37,294 bases of DNA from Caulochytrium protostelioides (GCA_003615045.1 ML014256.1:1-37294), one strand, 5' to 3'. Positions 19,241-31,000 are shown, counted from the first letter of the stretch. Numbers and translations: made by a program. The notes: generated by a model not told the origin, from the letters alone.

Positions 19241-20647
19241 CTAAATTGGCCAAGACCACGAGAACGGTCCTAGTCGAATTTCGGTGTTAGGTTCTTCTGA
19301 ACCTCGATTTTCGGGATGTAAGGGGCGCTCGAGTCCTTGCACGAATTTCGTTTCTTTTCGAGGCTGCAGGACAAAGTATTTGTCATTCGGCCTATTCGCC
19401 ATGATGCCGCACTCGCGGAGTTTATTAACGGTTTTGAATCCAAACTCGGCAACGAGTACGGTGTCCGTGTCCAGCTGACTGACCCGCCCCTTCGAGGTAT
19501 TTGAACGGGACACGGCACCCAGTTCGTGACGGCTCGTCGAAGGTGGTTGATCCCTCCAGAGCTTGGATTCTTTCTGGAACAGCTCGGCATAACTTGACCA
19601 GCTCATAGCTCCTCCGACCGAATATACTGGTTCGTTGACCGAGGCAAGCGAGAGGATCGATTCAGACGAACCGACCGCGGATGAGTCAGTCACGAACTCA
19701 GCGCTAATTAAGTTGCATCGTCGAGCAACACGGGAAAGTGCTTGGTGAAACTTTGCATATGCTTTGTATTTTTCCGTAGGACCCAACGCGGAGCGCACTC
19801 GAATGTAGTGTCTCCACGAATTGGCAACTGTGATACTTGCAAGAATTGAGGCACGAATTCTGGGGAAGCGGCGAAGCAGGGGAGGAGGGGATTCCATCTT
19901 ACTGAGGAACGAGAGGGACAAGAGGGTGCCTGCGCTCTGCAAACTGGACATAAACGACCGTGTAAATTCAACATCGGCATCAGGACCCATCGTCTCTAGA
20001 TTATCGGCTAAATCTAGAGCGTTCAGTGAGACTTTTGACAGATAGGAGAAGAACTCAGCCCACTCCGCGCATGATTTAACCACCCAAGCCGGGTCCATCT
20101 TGGCTTCCAGATAGCGATTGACCGTGATCAGATCGAACACGAGCGCCAGCGCGTTTAGCTCCTTATGATGAATTCTGTAAGTCTTGGAGTGGGCCCAGCC
20201 ACGTAAATCATACTGCGCCAACCAATCTTTTTTGGATCGAGATTTCTTCTGCATATACCTCGCCAGTGAGAGGACAAGGTCGGGATCAACGAATTCGTCC
20301 TCAAAGTATGTAGCTGTAAAGGTGCGCCAGTCCTCCAGAGGCAGTGTGTCAAACTCGTCCCTCAAAAATTTGCCGAGCACAGGCGGAAGGCGATGATCGC
20401 TGATATCGACTGGCTTAACGACAAGCTGTGCTCGGAAATCCCAGTCTTCGCTCGTACTCACTACCGGGGCCTCGGAAGGGGCCTCAACAGCACTCTGCGG
20501 CCCCGCTCGTGACAGCGGCGTAGAGGCCAGCGCGATATGTGACTTCTGCCCGTTGAGGCTCTCGAACATTGCAGGGTGGCCTCTTACGACGACATGGGTC
20601 AAAATGAGGAGGGCCGGCAGCAGCCAGCGGACGTGACAGACCGGCAT
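19241..20647 (-). CDS. Predicted secreted protein of unknown family
   Basis: The chosen ATG at 20647 sits in a good context (GCCACCATGC) and is followed directly by a signal peptide: short basic start MPVCHVR, hydrophobic core WLLPALLILTHVVV, likely cleavage near VRG|HP. The open frame extends 55 codons further upstream, but that part would bury the signal. Product 468 aa, stop TAG at 19241-19243. The mature part looks largely helical, with Trp-rich segments (EDWDFRAQ, LEDWRTFTATYF, AEWAEFFSYL). It has only three cysteines, no transmembrane segment and no domain I recognise. Codon use is less GC-biased than in the neighbouring genes. It lies between inverted copies of a transposon-derived end, so it may be a passenger or a horizontally acquired gene. 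Parasitic and saprotrophic fungi secrete many lineage-specific proteins; an effector-like role is conceivable but unsupported. Confidence 0.7.
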   Translation of the reverse strand: MPVCHVRWLLPALLILTHVVVRGHPAMFESLNGQKSHIALASTPLSRAGPQSAVEAPSEAPVVSTSEDWDFRAQLVVKPVDISDHRLPPVLGKFLRDEFDTLPLEDWRTFTATYFEDEFVDPDLVLSLARYMQKKSRSKKDWLAQYDLRGWAHSKTYRIHHKELNALALVFDLITVNRYLEAKMDPAWVVKSCAEWAEFFSYLSKVSLNALDLADNLETMGPDADVEFTRSFMSSLQSAGTLLSLSFLSKMESPPPLLRRFPRIRASILASITVANSWRHYIRVRSALGPTEKYKAYAKFHQALSRVARRCNLISAEFVTDSSAVGSSESILSLASVNEPVYSVGGAMSWSSYAELFQKESKLWRDQPPSTSRHELGAVSRSNTSKGRVSQLDTDTVLVAEFGFKTVNKLRECGIMANRPNDKYFVLQPRKETKFVQGLERPLHPENRGSEEPNTEIRLGPFSWSWPI

Positions 20648-21324
20648 GGTGGCTAGGGGACACCAACCAATGAGGAAGGTGGCTACGGGGGCACGCCGGG
20701 GCGTGACTAAGCTGGAACAACCAGAAGTGATTGAAGTTTTGGAACGGGTCGGCCAGTCACGGCGGAATAAGAGAGACGGGGATGCCAAGATGATGCCAAA
20801 GTCAAAAGCCAATCCTACGATACGATTACAACGTGATTTTCTGCCGATTCTCGTCGTTTGAAGTCAGCGACGAGTAATGGGTACACGGCGGGTCTCCGTC
20901 TGTGTCCGGTTTCGGCTCTGAAGTGACCCCGGGAACTCTGATGATCCCAGCTTCTGAAGACCGGAGTTTGCGGCTGAGGTCGGAGTTTGAAGGGGGCTGT
21001 AACTTGAAGGTCACTGACGGCCGGGTGCTGAGTGCGCGTCGTTGTCTACCGTCGCCGCTCTGCCCACACTCCTCTTCTCTCTCTTGGCTCGTTGACATGC
21101 GCTCATCACTTTCTCGGTGAGCCCCAGGCACACGCCGCTTAAAAGATACTTTCTTCCATCATACACAATGTTCAGACCATAATCGCCTCCCAGCCAGTAA
21201 CTAGGTGTGACGGATGCTCCGAAGTGTGATTGTTCCCACCAATCTGCTGATTGATCTCGTGTCAGAATATCGTCATGTCACAGGAATGTCACGATCTAAT
21301 TAAACTTTAAACGAGATTACATGG
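20648..21324. other. Non-coding interior of the inverted-repeat block
   Basis: Upstream region of the secreted-protein gene. It contains a CCAAT-type site at 20667-20671 and an AT-rich patch at about 21290-21315. Short frames occur on both strands without recognisable content. A pyrimidine-rich leader, ATG at 21097 and a GTGAGC donor-like site after seven codons are present on the plus strand but no continuation was found. Confidence 0.5.
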
Positions 21325-21625
21325 ATCCAGGTGCATGCCGAGACGAATCGGATCCTGACAAAGGTGCAAATCTGGGACCCGACGGCCGTGCCCATCTCTC
21401 GCGCGTCCCGGACGGGCGCCTACCCGGCAGCGCCGACGTCAATCAACCGGATCCGCAGGACCTGTGTGTATGCCCAGACAAATGCGGTTCTGAAACAAGG
21501 GTCATCTCAATGCCGCGTTGAACATCTGACGCTGCCGGGCCATGCGAGTCAGACTTGTGGCCCTGTGCCGCAACCCCGGGCAAGCCCTACTGCAGCCCGT
21601 GATCGGCAAGCTCATCCGACGATGA
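21325..21625 (+). pseudogene. Second, inverted TnpB/Fanzor-like C-terminal relic
   Basis: Plus strand. IQVHAETNRILTKVQI (from 21325) parallels TQVHAETGLYLKNVQI of the left copy. A shifted frame holds LCVCPDKCG (about 21464-21490), which looks like part of the CxxC zinc finger. LNAALNI (21506-21526) then follows in the inverted repeat, with the same TGA directly after it (21527-21529) as in the left copy. The downstream frame runs to TGA at 21623-21625. Frameshifts separate the recognisable pieces, so the copy is broken. It preserves different remains from the left copy outside the shared 178 bp. Confidence 0.45.
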
Positions 21626-21681
21626 ACTGAGTGCGGACGGCCTCCGTGGGGAACCCCTGGGGTGCACCAACGAGGGGATGG
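21504..21681 (-). repeat. Right 178-bp inverted repeat
   Basis: Reverse-complement partner of 18754-18931, with about four differences. The exact match ends at GGGGTGCACCAA (21670), after which a weaker match (GGGGATGG) continues to 21681. Confidence 0.93.
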
Positions 21682-22432
21682 CGTCTGTGTTGAGCTGTCC
21701 ATATCAGTAGTATGTCAGTATATCAGTATATCTTTGTTTCACCATAGTCACCATAGTCATTTAAAGACATGTGTTGCACCATGTCATGGGGACGTCATTT
21801 CACTGCCCGTCACTGCCCGTTTGGCGTTCGGCAAGCTCGTTCGCTCCGCCGTTCAGGAAGGTGTCCTTTGAACAGCCCTAGGCGTTGGCGCGCCCAGCGC
21901 GGCTTCAGCTGCCCGGTCGATGCGATATCGTGGCGCGATGGAGGGGCTCAGCGCGGCATTGCACTCTTTCCGGGCGCCCTTCGCCCGCCGCCGCGTGAGG
22001 GCTCCGCTGGGGGGAGCGCTGCTATTGCCGTCGGTACTCCGCGTCGCACCGCTGGACCCGTGGCGCGGGCTTGGTGCTGCTGGGACCTCGCCGGTCGCCG
22101 CCGCCGGTAACCTCCGCCGGTCGCCACGGCCGTCGCCGCGCAACTCGGGGAGGTGTGCGCGACCCGTGCGCGGCGGGTGCGAGGCCGGCCGACACTCCAT
22201 GAAATACGTGCGAGCCAATGACGTCGCAGACCCTGAGGAAGCAGCGGATTCGTCCTGAACCAACGAAACCCCGCTCAGGACCGCCGTTGAACGTCGATGG
22301 GATCCGGCGTTTCGACGGTCCTTCATACGTCTTTGTTGCGCACCGTTCGAGAATCCCGATCTCCAGTTTTTTTTACCTTCGTTCCCTTGTCACGCCGCGC
22401 CGCGCCACAACGTTCGCCACTCGCCGTTGCTC
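21682..22432. other. Intergenic interval before TRP5
   Basis: It begins with AT-rich short repeats and then returns to high GC content. The overlapping frames (minus 21853-22326, plus 21920-22258) lack recognisable features. The right end is the presumed TRP5 promoter and leader; a T8 run lies at 22369-22376, about 57 bases before the start codon. Confidence 0.5.
21701..21759. repeat. Short AT-rich tandem repeats next to the inverted-repeat block
   Basis: Three TATCAGTA/TATGTCAGTA-type units (21701-21732) are followed by two exact CACCATAGT units (21740-21757). They lie 20 bases outside the right inverted repeat and are not found beside the left one. Confidence 0.7.
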
Positions 22433-24850
22433 ATGGCGTCCCACTTGCAGAAGGCCTTTGCGGCCTGCAAGGCTGATGGTAAGTCGCTGCGTGATATGCG
22501 AGCCGGCTCCCATTGCGCACGACCCAGCGGCCAGATCCGTCGTCGTGCGGCAGACCACCCGAGCGAAGGACCGCCAGACTCACCCGCTCATTCGAACTCA
22601 TGCCGCCTACGGTACCGCATATGATGCCGATGGATCGTGCTATGACGCGCGGCTCGGTATGATCGTGGTCGCGGTCGATCTCTCGATTCCCTTGCAGGCC
22701 GACCCGCCTTTGTGACGTATCTGACGGCCGGCTTTCCCGGCAAGCAGGACACGGTGGCGTTGATGCTGGCGCTGCAGAAGGGCGGCGCGGACATAATTGA
22801 GCTGGGCATCCCGTTCTCGGACCCGACGGCCGACGGCCCGACCATCCAGCTGGCGACCTTCAAGGCCATCCAGAACGGTGTGACCGTCCGTGACTGCCTG
22901 CAGTATGTGCGCGATGCGCGTGCCGCCGGTCTGACGGTGCCGGTCCTGTTCATGGGCTACTACAACCCCATGCTGCGCTACGGCGAAGAGGCGTTCGTGG
23001 CCGACGCGCAAGCCGCCGGCGTCAGCGGGTTCATTGTCGTCGACCTCCCGCCCGAGGAAGCCCGTTTGTTCCGCGAGCACTGCACGCGTCACGCGCTGTC
23101 CTACGTGCCGCTCATTGCCCCGAGCACCAGCGAAGCCCGCACGCGCGAGCTCATTGGTCTCGCCGATTCGTTCATGTACGTCGTGTCGACGCTCGGCGTC
23201 ACGGGCACGCGCCGCAGCGTCGATGCCGGGCTCGGCGCCTTCGTCCAGCGCATCCGCACTGTGGCCGCCGACTGCGGCCATCCCGGGTTGCCGCTCGCTG
23301 TCGGGTTCGGCGTGTCAACCCGCGCCCACTTCCAGCAGGTCGGCCGGCTCGCCGACGGCGTCGTCATTGGCAGCAAGATTATCGCGACGATCGACGGCAT
23401 GAACGGCGCATCACTTGAGGAGCGTGCCGCCGCGGTGGTGGCATACTGCCAGGACGTCACGAGCACGACGCCGGCCGAGGTCAGCGAGGCGGACGCGCCG
23501 TCGACGGGCGACATGGACCCGGGCGCCGACGCGCCGGCCGCGGCGCCCGAGACCAAGCGCGGCCGCCTGGACACGAGCCCGCCGATCGGCAAGGGTCTCA
23601 CGCTTGCATCGCGCTTCGGCGACTTTGGCGGCCAGTACGCCCCCGAAGCGCTGATGGACTGTCTCTCGGAGATCGAGCAGGCCTGGGCCGCCGTCAAGGA
23701 TGACGGGGGCTACTGGGATGAGTTCCGCTCCCACTACAGCTACGTGGGCCGCCCGTCGCAGCTGCACCGCGTGCCGCGGCTGACCGCCCTTGCGGGCCCG
23801 GACGCCGCCACGCTCTGGCTGAAGCGCGAGGACCTCAACCATACTGGGAGCCACAAGATCAACAACGCGCTCGGCCAGGTGCTGCTCGCGCGGCGGCTTG
23901 GCAAGACGCGCATCATTGCCGAAACGGGCGCTGGCCAGCACGGCGTCGCCACGGCCACCGCGTGCGCTAAGTTCGGCCTGGAGTGCGTCATCTATATGGG
24001 CGCGGAGGACGTGCGGCGCCAGTCGCTTAATGTGTTCAGGATCCGTCTGCTCGGCGCCTCCGTGATTCCCGTCGAGACCGGTTCCAAGACGCTCAAGGAC
24101 GCCGTCAACGAAGCGATGCGCGACTGGGTTAGCAACGTCCACAACACGCACTACATCATCGGCAGCGCGATCGGGCCGCACCCCTTCCCCACCATCGTGC
24201 GCGACTTGCAGCGCGTGATCGGCGACGAGACCCGCGCGTACTTCCTCGAGCACGTTGGCCGTCTGCCTGATGCCGTCGTCGCTTGCGTCGGCGGCGGCAG
24301 CAACGCCATCGGCATGTTCTATCCCTTCGTCAACGACGCGGCCGTCCGCATGGTCGGCGTCGAGGCCGGCGGCGACGGCGTCCATACCGACCGCCACAGT
24401 AGCGCCCTTTCGGGCGGCACTCCGGGCGTGCTCCACGGCACCAAAACGTTCCTGCTGCAGAACCCGGACGGCCAGATCACGGAGACCCACTCCATCTCGG
24501 CGGGACTCGACTACCCTGGCGTTGGCCCGGAGCACGCGTTCCTCAAGGTCAGCCAGCGCGCCGAGTATGTGTCCGTCTCGGACGCCGAGTGCCTCCAAGG
24601 CTTCCGGGCGCTCACGCAGAGCGAGGGCATTATTCCGGCCCTGGAAAGCTCCCATGCCGTCTTCTATGCGCTTGAGCTCGCCCGCCAGATGAAAGCGGGC
24701 CAGAACATTGTAGTCTGCCTCAGTGGCCGCGGCGACAAGGACGTCAACTCGGTGGCCGAGACCCTGCCCAAGCACGGACCCACCATCGGCTGGGATCTTC
24801 GCTTCGAGGATGTCATTACCCACACGCCCCACGGGACCTCTCAGCTATAG
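22433..24850 (+). CDS. TRP5: Bifunctional tryptophan synthase (alpha-beta fusion), two exons
   Basis: Exon 1 (22433-22478) encodes [15 protein letters not shown] and ends at GATG|GTAAGT. Exon 2 starts at 22698 after TTCCCTTGCAG and restores the family sequence [14 protein letters not shown]. The product is 732 aa. It catalyses the last steps of tryptophan synthesis: cleavage of indole-3-glycerol phosphate by the alpha domain, and PLP-dependent condensation of indole with serine by the beta domain. The alpha catalytic residues are visible as Glu50 ([10 protein letters not shown]) and Asp61 (DPTADGP). The connector at about 272-313 is Ala/Asp/Pro-rich. The beta domain begins near [13 protein letters not shown], with the PLP lysine Lys402 in [11 protein letters not shown] and the phosphate-binding GGGSNAIG at about 546-553. 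Alpha-beta order in one chain is the fungal arrangement. The frame without exon 1 would start at a non-AUG codon and miss the N terminus. It converges with the RhoGEF gene, 158 bases between stops. Confidence 0.97.
22479..22697 (+). other. TRP5 intron
   Basis: 219 nt, phase 1, donor GTAAGT and acceptor TTGCAG. A branch-point-like CTATGAC lies near 22639. The intron sits very near the 5' end of the coding sequence, as in the uL16 gene. Confidence 0.93.
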
Positions 24851-25008
24851 AAGTGTATCAAGAAACGCGGCCGATGTCTAAATGGCGTGACGCGGCCTCA
24901 GGCTGCCTCCTGCTGCGATTATACGGCTCTCGATGGCACATAATGGCGCCTCTCCGCGAAAAAGAAAAGGCGATAGGGGGAAGGAGGGGCCTTCGATGTC
25001 AACGCCGA

Positions 25009-28000
25009 TCAGTGCGCATGACTCGCCATCAAGACGGCATATGCGGGGTGCGATGGATCAAACCGTGCTGAGAGCGGAGACGCGAGGATCGCCGTCGCCG
25101 GGTCCTCCGGGTCTTCCATCGCGGCGCGGTCCCGGCGTACGCCGTTCAGCACCAACGGGTCCGGCAGCTTGCTGTCCAAACTGGCGCCGTGACTCGCCGC
25201 GTAACCGCCCAGGCCGCCCGTGCTCGCGTAGCGCGAGGCGCCGTGGCCGTTGAGAACGGTTGCCATACTACTCGTGCTGGCGGCGATCTTGCTGTTCGCA
25301 GCGCCGGCGGTCGGCGTCGCCCCGCTCGACAGTGCCAGATCGTCCGGCGCCATCGCGTCGGGCGGCGCCGAGGCGGCCGGCTCGTCGGCCGGCCCGCGGC
25401 CCAGCGCCATCCAGGAGGCCCGGCGCGGCAACGGCCGCCAGATCCACGGCGGCGACGCCGCCGCCGCCGCCGCCGACGCTGAGGCCGCCGCCGTCGGCGC
25501 GCCGTCGGCTAGGCCGGGGCCTAGACTCGAGCCGGAGGCGCGGCGCGCCGGCACGGACGGCTTCATAACAGCGTGCAGGCGCTTGCCTGACGCAATGGCG
25601 GCGATGGAGGGCGCGGCAGCGATGGCAGCGGAGACGGAGGCCGACGAGGATCGGGAGTGCGGCGACACGATGGCGGAAGAGGCGGCCGAAGCTGAGGCGG
25701 CGGCATGGGCGAATTCGACCAGGTGCGAGAGGACGGCGCGGGCCGACACCGGCCGCGGCGGCGGCGACACGACACCGGGGCTCGGGCCGTGCCGCGCGAA
25801 GGCCACCCCCCGCGGCATCCATTCCCCAGGCGCCGCCGGCATCGACGTGGTGTCGGCGTCGGCGTCGGCCGCAGGGTCCCGCTCAGCGCCACCAACGACA
25901 TCGAGGTCGTCGGTGGCGTCGGTCTCATCGGCCTCGTCCGCATGGGCGGCGGCGGCGGCCGTCTGGAACGCGGCGAGCAGGTCGGCGCTCATCGTGCGCA
26001 CACGGCGCACGACCGCGGGCGCCGAGGCGGGCGCCGCGCTCAGTTGCTCGCGGCTCGACGGCGCGGTCGCGCTCAGGGGGCCGCGCGGGGCCGGAGACCG
26101 CGCACGCGGCGCGGCCATCAAGGGCAGCACGGTGGGACGCCCACGGGCTGCGCCGGCCGCCGACACGGGCGACGGCAGGGGAGAGACCGATGCCTTATTG
26201 AGTAGCAGCGACCGCGGCGCGGAGGCAGGCGACCCGGTCGACCCGAACGACTGTCGCTGCGACTGCGAGGCGGCGGCGGCGGCGGTAGCGGCGGCGGCAG
26301 CCGAGGTGGCAGCGGCGAGGGCGGCGGCGGTGGCATCCGAGAGCGCGGCATCGTGGGCGGCGACGCGGGCGGCGGCGGCTTCGCCGGCCTGCTGGGCCTC
26401 GTGGCGCGACTGCGTGAGCAGCAGATTCACGAGCCGCGTGTTCTCCTCGCCAAGGTGCCGGAGCTGCTCGCTCTGCTGCTCGTTGAGATGCAGTAAGCCG
26501 TTGAGCGGCTTCGCGACGGCGGCATCGGCATCCTTCGCCGTCAGATCGCGGGTGAGCGCCTCGACGCGGGCCGCAAGGACGCCTGCTTCCTTGCGGACGC
26601 GCTGGTACTCGCGGTGGTGGGTCGCGGCCTTCTCCTGGACGCCGCGCTCATACTGGACGAGCACGGCGTCGGCGCGCTGGGCCTGCTGCTGCGCCTCACG
26701 GAGCCGCGCCTCCAGCTGCTGCCGCTTCAGGTCTTCCGTGAGCTCGTGTGTCTGGAAAAGCGCGACCACCGTATCGAGCAGGGTGACTACCGCGCTGCGA
26801 CGGCTGCGCGCCGCATAGCGCTGGACGGTGGACAGTGCGAGCAGCCACGGGGCCGTGCGCAGCTCCTTGACCTGCTCGGCGGTGCGGCACTGACCCATCG
26901 CGGTGAGCACCAGCTCGAGATCGCGGGTGAACTGGCGCGCGCGCTGTTCGCGCGCGCGGAACCGTTTGGCCTGGTCCACGATCGCCGTCTCGAGCCGCGC
27001 CTGCGTCTCGGCGGCCAGCGACGCGGCGGCCGCCATGTCCGCCGTCGCATTTGCAGCGGCTACCGCTGATGCAGCCGCCGCCGCTACCGCCGACGGCGCC
27101 AGGGGAGACGCTGCTGCGGGCACGGCCGCTGCGGGCACGGCCGTCGTGGGGGCAATAGATGCGGGCGCTGCCGCGACCACGGCGTGAACGCCTGCCGCGG
27201 CCGTCGCTGTCGGGCTGAAACCATGATGCCCTGCGACCCCCACGCCATGGCCGCTTTCAGCGGCTCTGGTGAGCACCTCGATCTGATCACAGGCGCGGAG
27301 CAGCTGCTGCTGGAGCTGCTGCTGAACGCCGTAGAGCTGAATGCGCTCGTACTCGAAAGACTCCTTGAGCTGCTGCACCGACGCATGGTGCTTCTGCCGC
27401 GCCTGGCGACGGCGCTGGTCTAGCGCAGTGTTTTCGCTGCGAAGCGCGACGAGTTTCTCCTTTTGAGCCAGCGTGCGGCGCTTCGTGCGTTTCATCTGCA
27501 CCCGCAGCGCCTGGGTCTCGGCCTCGGCGGCCACGAGCCGCTTCGAAGCATCGGCCTCAGTCGCGTGCACGCCGGCGAGCTGGCTGGCGAGGACGTCATG
27601 GCGTTGCGCCAATGCCATGAGCTCCAGCTTCTGGTCCTGGCAGACCTGCCGCAGCGCCGCGCCCTCATCGCGCAGCTGATGGATAGCGCTGTCGCGATCG
27701 GCGAGGGTCGCGTCCAGGGTTTGCTGCACGGCGGCCATCTCCTGCTTGAGGACGCGGACGGCCCGGCCGTGCGTCTTATCCTTCTTGTACAGCGCCGCCT
27801 GAAAACCTGCTTCGGCCGTCTGCTCGGCGCGTACCGCGGCTTCGACGCTCGACTCGAGCTGCTGCCGCTCGGCGGCCCACGTCTGGCGTGCCGCGGTCGC
27901 AGTTTCCTCCATCTCCTGCTGCAGCTGCCGCATGCGATCCATCTCGAGCCGCGTCGTCTCTTGCGCTTCGCCGTGGCGCTGCGTGAGGGCCGCGTGCTGC

Positions 28001-31000
28001 GCATTCAGCGCCTCGAGCTGGGCCTGGGCATCCGCGAGCTCGGTATGGCACGTCGCGAGCTGCCGGTCGAGCTGGGCGAGCTGCGCGCGGTGCGCGTCCG
28101 CCTCACCCTGCAGCGCGTCCTGAGCGGCCTGCGCCGCGCTCAGATCGCTCTGCAGCTGCCCGACCGTCGCCTCAGCGCCTCGGCGGCCGTCGTCGGCAGC
28201 CGCAAGCCGCTGCGTCAAGTCTTCGACCCGGGTGGTCAGCATGTCCGTGCGCGTACGCAGCAGTTCCTCGGCGAGCGTCAGACGTCGCTGCTTCTTGAGC
28301 ATGTCGGTGCGCTCCTCCTCAGCGACCCGGATCTGCGTCACTAGCGCGGCTTCGCGGCTCTGGGCGTCGTCCACATCGCGCTGTGAGGCGGCGAGTCGAG
28401 ACTCGACGCCATCGAGCTGCTGCTGCCACGCGCGGCGCGCCGTATCGAACGCTTCCTCCCGCTCGGCACCCGCAGCTTCCGACTGTGCGAGTTGCGTTTG
28501 TGCCGCGGCCAGCTGCTGCTGCAGCTGCGCATGGCTCGCAGTCCACTCCGCCACAACGCTCGCATGCGTCTGCCGGAACGTCTCCAGCGTGTGCAAGGTC
28601 TGCTGATGTTGTTCGTGGAGCTGGGACAGCTCGTTCTGCAGCGCTGCAGCGGTCGCCTGGATGCCCGCGAGGTGCATCTGCTGCAGCTTGAGGGCCGCGT
28701 GGTCATCGCGCTCAGCCATCAGTGCGGTGTGCAGCTCCGCATACTCCATGCGCAGGGTTGTCAACTCGGCATAGGTGTCGCCGGCCTCCATCGACAGCGT
28801 CTGGAGCTTCTTGTCGACATCGGCGGCCTGCTTGGCCGACTCGAGCGCTTGGTGGAGCGCGTTCTGGGTCTTGACCTCCATATCCTGCATCTCGAGCGCA
28901 TGCAGTTTCTGCAGATCTGACGAGGTAAGATGCGCCATTGCCAGCGCATTGTTCAGCTCGCGGATCTGCGCATCGGCCTCGAAGGCCTTCTCACCGGCCT
29001 CCTTGATCTCCCGTCGCAGCCTGTCCAGCTCGCTCTCCGCTTCCGCGAGTACGTGGCCCAGCTCTTCGGCGGTCCGCTTCACGTCGATCTGGCTCTTGTT
29101 CTGCGCCCGTTTGCTCGTAAACGTCGCAATCAGGGTGTCCCGTCGCCTCGGGGACGCCGTCCCGTTCGACGCGCTCGAGGACAGCGCCGACGCGAGGGTG
29201 CGGTAGGTCCCCGGCATCGCCAGACTCATGGGCCGCGACTTCATACCGCTGCCTACGCTAGAGGTCGTCGAGTCGGCCGTGTTAGGCCGGTTCGAGTCGG
29301 CGCCGTTGCCGCCCAGGTGGTTGATGCCGTGGCCGCTCGCAGTTGCCGCGGTCAACTCGCTGCCGTCCTCATCACCGGTGGCCACAACCAGCACGGTATA
29401 CCCCGCAAGGGCAGTTTCGTTCATGGTCTTGTGCTTGATCGCGGGACAGTGCGGGTTGCGCTTGACAAACTCCAGGATACTGGCCTTGATGGCGCGGCTG
29501 CACGCGAGGATGTGAACCTGGCCCGATCGCAGGTGGTCGAGCTCGAGAATGTCAGTCACGGCCTTCTGGTTCGCGACGTTCGTGAAGGTCACGTCTCGCA
29601 GGTCGAACTTGTCGACCACGTGGTACTTCTCGCGGGCGTCCTTCCGCGCCAGGATGACCATGTCGTTAAACAGCAAAATCTTGCGTGGGACCTTGACGCC
29701 CGCCGTGACGAGGAACACAGGCTCTTCGCGCTGGAGCTGGCGTTCTGGCGAGAGGATGTGCACTGAGCGATCCGCAAACGCGGCCTGGACATCCGACATC
29801 TTGCGCACCAACGGCGTCGGAGCGGACGTCGCCACCGGGTGCGACGTCTGCTCGTTCAAAGCCGCCATTTGGCCTTGGAGCTGGAGATACGCCTCCTTGA
29901 GCGTGACTTCGTCGGAGCTCCCGGTCTGGCAGCACTTGAGGACCTCCTTGACGAGTAGCGGGTATTTACACACGCGCTGGATGGGCTTGAGCAGGTAACT
30001 CTCGAGGTTCATGTTTTGGGTCGCCCCCGAGCGGTACAGCTCGTCCAGAAAGCCGCGGAAGGCTTTGTTGTGCTGAAGACTCGCGAGTTTCGTCAAAGCC
30101 GACGCGTGGTTTCCCGTGTAGTCCGCATAAATCGCGAGCTTTTCAGACATGCCCGCGATTAGCTCGGCGAATCCCGCGCAATCCAGCTGCGGGCAGCGCA
30201 CCTGCCACTCGGCCAAGCGGTTGAGGAACTCGGTATTCAGCACCAGCAGCTGATCCACGTTGCTGAAGAGCTGGTGGGCTTGCTTCTGCGTCAGGATTTT
30301 GCGCTCCAAGAGCGGCTGCAGAATACTGCTGACGAGCACCTTCAGGTCGCGCACATAGGCGCGCTCGGTCGTAATGAGCTCGAGGATCGGCTTCACGCGG
30401 CGACTGTCGCGGTCGTCCACTGTCGCAGCCTGAGACGCCGGCGACGTCTCCGGCGCCAGCATCGTGTGATGCTTCGGCGTGTCCACATCGTGAGAGAACG
30501 TATAGATCGACGACCGATCCTCCAGCAAACTCCCGACAGTCGGCGACGCCGCATATGAGCCTGCGGGACTCGCGCTATTCTGTTCGGCGTCCTGGAGCGA
30601 CTGCGCGAGCGGCGATGGGTCGCTGTAAGACTCGGAAGGATGCGGCGCAAACAGGCCGATGGGCATCGTGCTGATCGTGCTCGTCGCGTTCGACGGCAGG
30701 ACGCTGCTAGGGCCTGTTTCCTTACTGGCCATACTGTCCGACATACTGCTGCCGACGTGGCGGCTCGGCGAACCGTTGCCGAACGCATCTTCCGACCCCG
30801 CGAGGTCCGGCACGGAGAAGACGGTCCCGAGCGGTGCCGGCAGCGAGAGCCGCGCGTTGGGAAGCGCCGTGTGACCAACTTTGGGCACGGGCGCCGGGGC
30901 GCTCGTGCTGCGGCGGCGGCCGGTCGGCGCCGTCGGCGGCGTCAGACTGCTGTCGCTCGACGCGCGATCGCTGCTACTCGACACCTGCGAGGCTGCGTCG

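Larger units (their letters stand above)
18754..21681. mobile_element. Inverted-repeat-bounded block with TnpB/Fanzor-like relics and a passenger gene
   Basis: A 2.9-kb segment whose ends (18754-18931 and 21504-21681) are inverted copies of each other. Both ends carry the C-terminal coding remains of a TnpB/Fanzor-like protein, each reading outward. The interior holds one intact open frame for a predicted secreted protein. The interior is visibly less GC-rich than the flanking genes. No clear target-site duplication is seen at the outer edges. It may be a composite of two decayed elements, a fold-back element, or a local inverted duplication. Confidence 0.5.

Noticed and set aside
21097-21123. 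Possible tiny plus-strand first exon (ATG plus GTGAGC donor) after a pyrimidine-rich leader
   Set aside because: It resembles the uL16 first exon, but I found no acceptor and downstream frame that make a coherent protein; the next recognisable coding is the broken TnpB/Fanzor-like relic.
21853-22326. 157-codon minus-strand frame upstream of TRP5
   Set aside because: No domain, overlaps a plus-strand frame of similar length, and the composition is typical of chance frames. Left unannotated.
25250-26818. 522-codon plus-strand frame opposite the RhoGEF coiled coil
   Set aside because: Antisense shadow of the RhoGEF gene. It is an Ala/Arg/Ser-rich mirror of the coiled-coil codons with no domain.
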